In this document: in pieces, positions 5,816 to 11,464 of the stretch
How positions within the stretch are numbered: the first letter of the stretch is position 1
Layout of the letters: each line of letters begins with the position of its first letter
NCBI GenBank assembly: GCA_030597865.1
Contig: JAUVQZ010000075.1
Location: 1 to 11,464, forward strand
Length of the DNA: 11,464 nucleotides
Direction of reading: 5' to 3'
Origin: Pseudomonadota bacterium
Lineage (GTDB): Bacteria > Desulfobacterota > Desulfobulbia > Desulfobulbales > SURF-16
The notes under the pieces: generated by a model
Databases searched by the model: none
Told to the model about the DNA's origin: nothing
The model's input: only the letters and a program-made list of their open reading frames with translations
Made by a program: the position numbers and the translations under genes

Positions 5816-6942
5816 TATTCACCCGTCGAATCAATAATACCTAGCAGGGCGTTTAGTTTGACCTCCAGGGATGGTAGCTGCTCCTCGATACTGGCGACCA
5901 GGCGGAATTGAGCGGTTGCCCGTTGCAGGGTATCCTCCGGGCAGGCCGTCTTGAAATAATGGCAGCCCGTCAGGTAGTCGGTGAAGAAGCGCAGACCTAA
6001 TTCCAGGGGAATGAGGCGGATGGCCGTAAGGAGATATTTTCTATCACCACGGCTGAGCAGATGACGGCCCTTTTCAAGATAGCCTTGGAGAATGGCCAGG
6101 CAGAGATCGATATCAAAACGGCTCAAGGACAATTCATGGCTGCTGCCTCCGGGGTTGCAGCAGGAGCGCAGGCAGTCGCCAAGGTCGTAAAGGAGGAGGC
6201 CCGGTCCCACGGTGTCGAGATCAATGAGGGCGCAGGCCCCATGGGTTGAGGCGTCAAAAAGGATATTGGCAAGTTTGGGGTCGCCGTGAATGGTGGTGAC
6301 TTGCAGCTCCCCCCGGGCCCGGGCATCCTCAAGGGTGGTGATAAAATCCTGGTGGTCGCTGATAAAATCGTGGCATGCAACCATAGGTGCGGGGGGCTGG
6401 CCGTAAGGGTTGGCGGCCAGGGCCTCCTGGTAGAGCTGGAAATAATGGGGGGTCTCGTGGAAATGGGGAATGGTGACATGGAGGGAGTCTGGCGCAATTT
6501 CCCGGACAAGATTGTGGAATATTGCCAGGGCCCTGCCAACCTCCATGGCCTCGGCGTGGGAGTTGAGGCAGGGGAGGGTGATGGTGTCGCCAATATAGCT
6601 TAGGGCCCGCCAGAAGTCCTGATTGCTGTCACACCACCACAGGGTGTGCTGGCGGCTGGCAAGGAGGTGGGGGATGGCCCAGCGCCTTTCGGGAACGAGG
6701 GTGGCGATACGTTCGGCCGGTAGATGGCGGCTGAGGAGATCAAGATTCTGGCAGATCAGCTCTGGGGCGCTGAAGGCCTGGCGGTTCAGGCGTTGGAGGA
6801 TGAAGGGGGTCTGTCCTTGGCCAGTAACCAAGAAGGTGTCGTTAATATTACCAACGCCTATTTCAGATACCCCAAGGTCTGCTCCTTGGGGGCTGAAGTT
6901 GCGGGCGGCCGCCAGGGCCTGCTGCAGGTCGGCGCAATCCAT
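5815..6942 (-). CDS. Aminoglycoside-phosphotransferase-fold small-molecule kinase (N-acetylhexosamine-kinase-like)
   Basis: A 375-residue ATP-dependent kinase of the APH/choline kinase fold. Numbered from ATG 6942: a GVGNINDTFLV nucleotide-loop segment at 29-39, the FILQRLN strand with FSAPE nearby (47-60), the catalytic loop IHGDPKLANILFD at 218-230 (Asp221 as base, Asn226 as metal ligand), and the metal-binding LIDLDTVGPG at 239-248. The ILQRLN and LDTVGPG patterns are closest to N-acetylhexosamine kinase (NahK)-type members, but substrate cannot be read from sequence. I chose ATG 6942 because AAGG at 6949-6952 lies six bases upstream; a GTG at 6957 overlaps the cbiH stop (GTGA) and would add five residues. 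Being 11 bp behind cbiH makes it the last gene of the cobalamin operon. It may phosphorylate a small alcohol or amino alcohol used in the lower-loop branch, but this is speculative. Confidence 0.8.
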   Translation of the reverse strand: MDCADLQQALAAARNFSPQGADLGVSEIGVGNINDTFLVTGQGQTPFILQRLNRQAFSAPELICQNLDLLSRHLPAERIATLVPERRWAIPHLLASRQHTLWWCDSNQDFWRALSYIGDTITLPCLNSHAEAMEVGRALAIFHNLVREIAPDSLHVTIPHFHETPHYFQLYQEALAANPYGQPPAPMVACHDFISDHQDFITTLEDARARGELQVTTIHGDPKLANILFDASTHGACALIDLDTVGPGLLLYDLGDCLRSCCNPGGSSHELSLSRFDIDLCLAILQGYLEKGRHLLSRGDRKYLLTAIRLIPLELGLRFFTDYLTGCHYFKTACPEDTLQRATAQFRLVASIEEQLPSLEVKLNALLGIIDSTGE

Positions 6943-6953
6943 GGCAGACCTTG

Positions 6954-7730
6954 TCACTCGCCGATCTTGTACTTGTTATGATAGCCCCGGGGGGTGATCA
7001 TCACCCCTTCCCAGGTGTAGGTGGTGGAGTTGCCGATGATCACCGTTGATTGCATGCCGACCTCGGCCCTGTCCAGCTCAGCCAGGGTGGTGAGGGCAAT
7101 GGTCTCGTGCTCCCGGGTTGCAGCGCTGACAATGCCCACCGGCGTTTGGGGCTTGCGGTATTTAAGGGCAATCTCCTGGGCCTTTAACAGCTGGCTGGTG
7201 CGTTTTTTTGACTTGGGGTTGTAGATCACCATGACAAAGTCGGCAGAGGCCGCGGCCTCCAGCCGTTTTTCAATGAGCTCCATGGGGGTGAGGAGATCAG
7301 AGAGGGAGATGGCGGCAAAATCATGCATTAGCGGCGCGCCCAGGCGGGCGGCGCAGGAGTTAAGGGCGGCCAGGCCGGGGATGATCTCCACCTTTACCTT
7401 GGGGGCATTTTCAATGACCACCTCGTAGATCAGACCGGCCATGGCATAGATGCCCGGGTCACCACCGCAGATAAGGGCGACATTTTTGCCGGTGTCGGCC
7501 AGCTCCACGGCCTTGCGGCAGCGGTCCACCTCCTGCATCATCTGGGAGGAGAGGACCTCCTTACCCTTAAGAAGTTGGGGGATCAGGTCAAGATAGGTCT
7601 TATAGCCCACCACGATATCGGCAGTCGCTATGGCCCTGGTGGCCTGGGGGGTAATATGATCTATGCTTCCCGGTCCGGTGCCGACCACGGCCACGGTGCC
7701 TGGGCCACGGCAATTGTTACATCCTGCCAT
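6954..7730 (-). CDS. cbiH: Cobalt-precorrin-3B C17-methyltransferase
   Basis: CbiH/CobJ transfers a methyl group from S-adenosylmethionine to C17 of the corrin precursor, with ring contraction. The 258-residue protein has the tetrapyrrole-methylase pattern: VVGTGPGSIDHITP at 15-28, CGGDPGIYAMAG at 88-99, IIPGLAALNSCAARLGAP at 116-133 and ISLSD at 141-145. These last two are specific to the CbiH/CobJ branch. An unusual 12-residue leader with Cys4 and Cys7 (MAGCNNCRGPGT) precedes the first strand. The ATG at 7730 is supported by AGGA at 7739-7742, eight bases upstream, and so the gene overlaps the end of cbiG by 70 bp. It is cytoplasmic and part of the - strand operon; its stop lies 11 bp before the kinase start. 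A later GTG at 7694 would remove the leader but lacks a good ribosome site. Confidence 0.93.
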   Translation of the reverse strand: MAGCNNCRGPGTVAVVGTGPGSIDHITPQATRAIATADIVVGYKTYLDLIPQLLKGKEVLSSQMMQEVDRCRKAVELADTGKNVALICGGDPGIYAMAGLIYEVVIENAPKVKVEIIPGLAALNSCAARLGAPLMHDFAAISLSDLLTPMELIEKRLEAAASADFVMVIYNPKSKKRTSQLLKAQEIALKYRKPQTPVGIVSAATREHETIALTTLAELDRAEVGMQSTVIIGNSTTYTWEGVMITPRGYHNKYKIGE

Positions 7731-8656
7731 TTCTGTTTTCCTATGATGAGTTGGCCTCCGCCGCTGCTCAAGAGGGCAGCGGGTTCGGCAACGCCCTGGG
7801 CGCCGGTGGCTTTCAGCACTGCCGCCGACGGGGTCAGGCCTGGTATGCGGTTAAGTTGCTCTTTGGAGTAAAAAACTATGGGGTATCTATTCTGCCTGGC
7901 AAATTCCAGCAAGCCTTTTTCATCATTTTTGAGGTCAATGGAGGCGAGATTGCGGAAGGCTGCCAGGGCCAGGTTTTCACGTTCGCAGAGTTCGGTCAGG
8001 GCCTTTGCAAAGGCCGGGGCTCGGGTGCCACGGTTACAGCCCATACCTGCCACCAGGTTGCGGGGATGGAGGTGGGGCTGGTGGCCGCTGACCTCTGAGC
8101 GCGGTGAGATGATGAGGTCGGCCTGGTTGGCGTCACCGGTCATGATGAAATCAACGGGCCAGCTGGGAAGCTCAATCTCGGTGTACACCTGCAGGCTACC
8201 CTTATTGACCAGACTGGCCATGGCGGCGGTAAAGAGCCCCTTGTCAGCCACCTGCAGGCCATGGTCCCGGGCCCAGATATCAAGGGCGGTGCGGCCAAGG
8301 ACATCGGAGGCGGTGGTGATCACTGCCTGGCCGCCGCTCATTGCCGCGATTTGTCGGGCCAGCTCATTGCCGCCGCCGAGATGGCCGGAGAGCAGGCTGA
8401 TGGCAAAGCTGCCCTGCTCATCCATGACCACCACACAGGGGTCGGTTTTTTTGTCGGCAAGCAGCGGGGCCAGGGCACGGACAACGATGCCGCTTGCCAT
8501 GATGCAGATAAAGGCATCGTGGCGGGGCCAGGCCGTGGCCAGGGCCGTGCTGAATTTTTCACCTGTATCAAGGACAGTGGCGTCAGTCAGCTTGTCTGCC
8601 AGCCTGGTTGCCAGCGCCTGACCGCCGGTGGTTATGGCCAGGATGGCGATCTTCAT
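7661..8656 (-). CDS. cbiG: Cobalt-precorrin-5A hydrolase
   Basis: CbiG opens the delta-lactone of cobalt-precorrin-5A and releases acetaldehyde, a step diagnostic of the anaerobic cobalamin route. The 331-residue protein has the expected central and C-terminal blocks: CIMASGIVVRALAPLL at 51-66, the DPCVVVMDEQG strand at 72-82, the strongly conserved SGHLGGGNELA at 90-100, TTASD at 114-118, and the C-terminal-domain start VAGMGCNRGT at 202-211. Its length is typical. ATG 8656 overlaps the cbiF stop (ATGA), with AGGG a few bases upstream. Its last 23 codons overlap cbiH, and the tail after TIAVA (QAPWPWSAPDREA) is beyond the usual domain end. Confidence 0.95.
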   Translation of the reverse strand: MKIAILAITTGGQALATRLADKLTDATVLDTGEKFSTALATAWPRHDAFICIMASGIVVRALAPLLADKKTDPCVVVMDEQGSFAISLLSGHLGGGNELARQIAAMSGGQAVITTASDVLGRTALDIWARDHGLQVADKGLFTAAMASLVNKGSLQVYTEIELPSWPVDFIMTGDANQADLIISPRSEVSGHQPHLHPRNLVAGMGCNRGTRAPAFAKALTELCERENLALAAFRNLASIDLKNDEKGLLEFARQNRYPIVFYSKEQLNRIPGLTPSAAVLKATGAQGVAEPAALLSSGGGQLIIGKQKWQDVTIAVAQAPWPWSAPDREA

Positions 8657-9417
8657 GAACCCTGGCGGTATTCGTGGCTGAACTTTTTGTCGTAGAGCTT
8701 GCTCTCGCTCTTAAGCTGGTTGGCCAGAACTTCACCGACAATGATCATGGCGGTCTTGGTGATGCCTGCCTCCTTGATCTGGGCGCCAATGGTGGCCAGG
8801 GTACCGCTCACGGTCCGCTCTTCCGGCCAGCTCGCCTTTTCCACCACGGCAATGGGGGTGCCGGCCGGATAGCCACCGGCCATAAGCTCGCTGACCACGG
8901 TGTCGATCATGCCGACGCTGAGGAAGATCATCATGGTGGCCTGGTGGGAGGCCAGGAGCTGCAGGCTCTCCTTTTCCGGCACGGGGGTACGACCGGCTTG
9001 GCGGGTGATGATCACGGTCTGGGAGATCTCCGGCAGGGTCAGCTCGGCCTTGAGTGCTGCTGCCGAGGCCGTGGCTGAGGTAACGCCGGGCACAACATTA
9101 TAGGGGATGTTGAGCTCGTCCAGGCGGAGCATCTGCTCCTTGATCGCCCCATAGATGGCCGGGTCGCCGGTGTGGAGGCGAACCACCTTGTGGCCGTCCC
9201 GCTGGCCATCTGCCAGCAGGGCGGTGGTTTCGTCAAGGTTGAGACCGGCCGAGTTGTGGAGGCTGGCGGCAAGGCCGTTCAGCAGGGCCGGGTTCACCAG
9301 GCTGCCGGCGTAGACAATAACATCTGCCTTGTCCAGCAGACGTCTGCCCTTCAGGGTCAGCAGTTCCGGATCACCGGGACCGGCCCCGACAAAGTATATG
9401 GGATTGGAGTTGTTCAT
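8653..9417 (-). CDS. cbiF: Cobalt-precorrin-4 C11-methyltransferase
   Basis: CbiF/CobM methylates C11 of cobalt-precorrin-4 using S-adenosylmethionine. The 254-residue protein shows FVGAGPGDPELLTLKG at 9-24, the YAGSLVNP segment at 36-43 that separates this branch from other tetrapyrrole methylases, LHTGDPAIYGA at 81-91, NVVPGVTSATASAAAL at 107-122 and ITRQAGRTPVPEKE at 137-150. Length is normal. ATG 9417 has only a weak ribosome site. Its TGA overlaps the cbiG ATG. It is preceded by a 111-bp spacer that contains a repeat shared with the spacer upstream of cbiL. Confidence 0.95.
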   Translation of the reverse strand: MNNSNPIYFVGAGPGDPELLTLKGRRLLDKADVIVYAGSLVNPALLNGLAASLHNSAGLNLDETTALLADGQRDGHKVVRLHTGDPAIYGAIKEQMLRLDELNIPYNVVPGVTSATASAAALKAELTLPEISQTVIITRQAGRTPVPEKESLQLLASHQATMMIFLSVGMIDTVVSELMAGGYPAGTPIAVVEKASWPEERTVSGTLATIGAQIKEAGITKTAMIIVGEVLANQLKSESKLYDKKFSHEYRQGS

Positions 9418-9422
9418 AAGGC

Positions 9423-9462
9423 TCTATTTTTTACCACAGAGGTTTTTGTGTGTGCCTTTGTA
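9423..9462. repeat. Spacer repeat, copy 1 (degenerate)
   Basis: TCTATTTT followed by CCACAGAGG, a T-rich stretch and TGTGCCTTTGT closely matches 10271-10312. The far inverted arm is missing apart from a CTCTGTG near 9491, so this copy does not form the full stem seen in copy 2. It occupies the cbiL-cbiF spacer. Confidence 0.7.
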
Positions 9463-9528
9463 CCCCTCAAGGGGGCATTGAAAGGAATGTCTCTGTGTTT
9501 AAGAATTTTTATTTTCTGGCCACCATCT

Positions 9529-10242
9529 TTATTTTCTGATGATGATGGTGGAAAAATAATGGAGGTCACTGTTGGCAGCAGCGCGGAGATTCGTATGGAC
9601 CTTTTGGCCGGCCATGCCGCATTGCTCGTAGCATACGGCCCGGTCAAGAAGGTCCAGCTCATCAAGAAGGGCGACCAGGCGGTCCATGACATTATGGACC
9701 TTCATCAGCACCACTGAGTCGCAGCTGGTGAGGATCTGGCCCAGGCGCTGGTCATCAAAGGTGGCTGGCACCACGGTGAGGATCTCCCCCCCCAGGCATA
9801 AGGGCTGGTTGCCAATGGCTGAACAGCAGCTCATGGCCGTGATGCCGGGGATGATCTTGATCTCCATGTCCGGCGCCATCTCCTTTAGGGTGGCATAGAC
9901 ATAAAAACCGGTGGAGTAAACGGCTGGATCGCCCAGGGTGGGGAAGGCAACATCGCCATCCTTAAGATGGTCGAGGATGAGCTGGGCCGCCTCCCTCCAG
10001 GCCGCCTCCACCTCCTGGGTGCCCTTGCCGTTTTCCACCTTGTGCATGGGGAAGCAGACCTCGATGACCTTCTTGTTGTCCAGGTCCATCAGGCCCTTAA
10101 CAATGCCTAAGGCGGTGGAGTCGCCATTGACCTTGGCCTTGGGGGCCACCAGGGTGGCACAGTTCTCCATGGTCCGCAGGCCCTTGACCGTGATAAGCTC
10201 CGGGTCGCCCGGGCCGGTGCCGATGATATAAAATGTATTCAA
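9529..10242 (-). CDS. cbiL: Cobalt-precorrin-2 (factor II) C20-methyltransferase
   Basis: CbiL/CobI performs the C20 methylation that commits the precursor to cobalamin. The 237-residue product has IIGTGPGDPELITVKG at 6-21, the family-specific LVAPKA segment at 31-36, a CFPMHK-type loop at 63-68, TLGDPAVYSTG at 102-112 and IIPGITAMSCCSA at 130-142. The best start is TTG at 10242. It is preceded seven bases upstream by GGAAG (10250-10254) on the - strand and gives the usual MNTFYIIG beginning, and no ATG or GTG fits as well. Length is normal. The stop is surrounded by a short direct repeat (TTTATTTTCTG at 9508-9518 and 9528-9538), a possible local duplication. It is flanked on both sides by spacers of about 110 bp, unlike the tight downstream genes. 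Confidence 0.94.
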   Translation of the reverse strand: MNTFYIIGTGPGDPELITVKGLRTMENCATLVAPKAKVNGDSTALGIVKGLMDLDNKKVIEVCFPMHKVENGKGTQEVEAAWREAAQLILDHLKDGDVAFPTLGDPAVYSTGFYVYATLKEMAPDMEIKIIPGITAMSCCSAIGNQPLCLGGEILTVVPATFDDQRLGQILTSCDSVVLMKVHNVMDRLVALLDELDLLDRAVCYEQCGMAGQKVHTNLRAAANSDLHYFSTIIIRK

Positions 10243-10249
10243 AATTAAT

Positions 10250-10254
10250 CTTCC
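10250..10254 (-). promoter_or_regulatory. Ribosome binding site deciding the TTG start of cbiL
   Basis: GGAAG on the - strand, seven bases before TTG 10242. It supports a rare start codon, which may keep CbiL levels low. Confidence 0.6.
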
Positions 10255-10270
10255 GTTAAATCGTTATAAA

Positions 10271-10322
10271 TCTATTTTCACCACAGAGGTTTTTTCTTTG
10301 TGCCTTTGTGCCTCTGTGGTGA
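10271..10322. repeat. Spacer repeat, copy 2, with a perfect 12-bp stem
   Basis: TCACCACAGAGG (10278-10289) and CCTCTGTGGTGA (10311-10322) form a perfect inverted repeat around a 21-nt loop. The left half and loop are a direct repeat of 9423-9462. CACCACAGAGG-type repeats are common dispersed intergenic elements in several anaerobe genomes (general knowledge). In the mRNA it would form a strong stem between cbiET and cbiL and may protect or attenuate the transcript; no U-tract follows on the - strand. Confidence 0.75.
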
Positions 10323-10348
10323 GTTTGTTAGTTATACGGCAATGCTGC

Positions 10349-11464
10349 TTATTTCCTGCCCCGAATAATGGTAATGGGGCTTAACTCTTCGTCTTTATCT
10401 TTACCCTTTCTCGTAACGCTGATTTGGATGACATCCACCGTAAGGCCCTGTTCTTCCATCAGGGATGGAGCGGCTTCAGCCGTCTTGGCAAGGACAGCAT
10501 TGGCCACCAGGATACCGCCAGACCTTAGTTTTTCAGCGCTATAAGCAATGATTTCAGCCAGATTGCCGCCGCTGCCGCCGATAAAGACCCGGTCAGGGGC
10601 GGCCAGATCGGCCAGCACCCCGGGGGCCAGGCCATCACGGACCTGGACGGTGTGACATTGGTAGCCCCTGATATTGGCCTTGATATTGGCAATTTCTTCA
10701 GGGTGGCGCTCCACTGCATAGATCTTCAGGCCGGGGCAGAGGCGGGCAGCCTCCACTGAAATTGAGCCGCTGCCGGCCCCGATGTCCCAGAGCACCCCCT
10801 GCTCAGGAAGTTGCAGCTTGTGGAGGCTGGCGGCCCGCACCTCGTCCTTGGTGATCAGGCCGCGGCTATGCCTTATATCACCTGTCTCAAGGCCGAGCCG
10901 AAAGGGCCGGGGCCGGGGTTGGCGCTTAAAGATCACCACGTTGAGGTTGCTGAAACCCTGGCTGCTGATCTCCTCCAGGCTGCCACTGGTCATGCGTTCG
11001 TCCCCTTGGCCCAGGTTCTCAGCCACCATGACCTGGTAACGGCCCGGGGTCTCTCCATCGTCAACAGCTGCAAAACTTGCCAGCAGCTGCCGGCACAGGG
11101 CGTCCGGGCTGTTGTCGCCATCGGTAAAGACCAGCACCTTGTCGTGGGGCAGGAGCAGCGGCAGGATATGATCCGCCGGCCGGCCATGCAGGGAAACAAA
11201 GGCCGCATCATCCCATGGCTCCTTGAAACGGCTGAAGGCCAGCTGGATGGAGGAGAGGGCGGGGTGGATCTCCAACTTGTCGCTGCCCACGGTTTTGAGC
11301 AGGGTGCGGCCGATCCCGAAAAAGAGCGGATCGCCGCTGGCCAGTACTGCCACATTGTCTTTTTGCAGGCGCTGGGCCACCAGCTCCAGGGTTTGTTGGA
11401 CCGGGGCAATGGCGATGATTTCTTTTCCATCAGGCACCAGGTGGCGATGGCGGCTGGAGGTCAC
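10349..11464 (-). CDS. cbiET: Precorrin-6Y C5,15-methyltransferase (decarboxylating), CbiE-CbiT fusion, 5' end outside window
   Basis: This fused enzyme (also called CobL) methylates C5 and C15 and removes the C12 acetate carboxyl group. The visible 371 residues begin inside the CbiE part: the SSRHRHLVPDGKEI segment at 3-16 is normally preceded by about 35 residues with the GxGPGDPELLT strand, so the gene continues past the right edge and the GTG at 11464 is not its start. CbiE motifs: VAVLASGDPLFFGIG at 38-52 and the PALSSIQLAFSRF loop at 68-80. CbiT begins near residue 200 (RGLITKDEVR), with the SAM-binding WDIGAGSGSISVEAARL at 226-242, YAVER at 249-253 and FIGGSGGNLAEI at 294-305. The C-terminus is complete. 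It is the first visible gene of the operon. Confidence 0.95.
   Translation of the reverse strand: MTSSRHRHLVPDGKEIIAIAPVQQTLELVAQRLQKDNVAVLASGDPLFFGIGRTLLKTVGSDKLEIHPALSSIQLAFSRFKEPWDDAAFVSLHGRPADHILPLLLPHDKVLVFTDGDNSPDALCRQLLASFAAVDDGETPGRYQVMVAENLGQGDERMTSGSLEEISSQGFSNLNVVIFKRQPRPRPFRLGLETGDIRHSRGLITKDEVRAASLHKLQLPEQGVLWDIGAGSGSISVEAARLCPGLKIYAVERHPEEIANIKANIRGYQCHTVQVRDGLAPGVLADLAAPDRVFIGGSGGNLAEIIAYSAEKLRSGGILVANAVLAKTAEAAPSLMEEQGLTVDVIQISVTRKGKDKDEELSPITIIRGRK

Noticed and set aside
7878..8621. Long forward frame opposite cbiG
   Set aside because: cbiG is unmistakable on the other strand; the forward translation is Arg/Ser/Ala-rich with no motifs.
10243..10348. Cobalamin riboswitch or factor-independent terminator in the cbiET-cbiL spacer
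   Set aside because: No B12-box-like conserved core is seen, and the 12-bp stem is not followed by a U-tract on the transcribed strand; a riboswitch would more likely precede the operon, outside the window.
1..11464. CRISPR array, tRNA or rRNA genes, transposase or integrase
   Set aside because: I found no regularly spaced repeats, no tRNA- or rRNA-like segments and no recombinase motifs in any frame, so there is no direct evidence that the DGR sits in a prophage or other mobile element.

Overview
The window looks like a chromosomal segment from a Gram-negative anaerobe. The best guess is a sulfate-reducing or related Desulfobacterota lineage. This is an inference from the anaerobic-type cobalamin genes (a cbiG homologue and a CbiE-CbiT fusion), the moderately GC-rich coding style, and spacer repeats of the CACCACAGAGG type. 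No rRNA, tRNA or other marker is present to confirm it.

The left 2.4 kb (about 122-2383, + strand) is a compact, recognisable diversity-generating retroelement (DGR). Its order is variable protein gene, avd, template repeat (TR), reverse transcriptase (RT). The 3' end of the target gene carries a variable repeat (VR, 493-634) that aligns without gaps to a TR at 1021-1162. There are 12 mismatches, and every one falls on an adenine of the TR (12 of 25 adenines changed, 0 of 117 other bases). That is the signature of DGR adenine mutagenesis. Nine codons differ; eight of them are AAY codons, which cannot mutate to stops. A GC hairpin lies 27 nt after the VR, where the phage BPP-1 DGR has its target-recognition cruciform. 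The target gene appears to lack a normal N-terminus.

From 2384 to 3227 there is mostly non-coding or degenerate sequence. It holds an A-rich tract, a small unrecognised reading frame (2726-3064), and a broken fragment resembling the last helices of a TPR protein (3030-3194).

A large - strand gene (3228-5492) encodes a 754-residue AAA+ ATPase of unrecognised subfamily with a long N-terminal region. It converges on the DGR side. The 322 bp upstream of it hold a possible promoter and a palindromic repeat.

From 11464 down to 5815 (- strand) runs a cobalamin corrin-ring operon: cbiET (5' end cut by the window), cbiL, cbiF, cbiG, cbiH, then an aminoglycoside-phosphotransferase-fold kinase. The enzymes carry precorrin-2/cobalt-factor II through C20, C17, C11, C5/C15 methylation, ring contraction and lactone opening, plus C12 decarboxylation. 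Genes from cbiF to the kinase overlap or nearly touch, so they are probably translationally coupled. The spacers around cbiL share a repeat, and the last spacer copy forms a perfect 12-bp stem.
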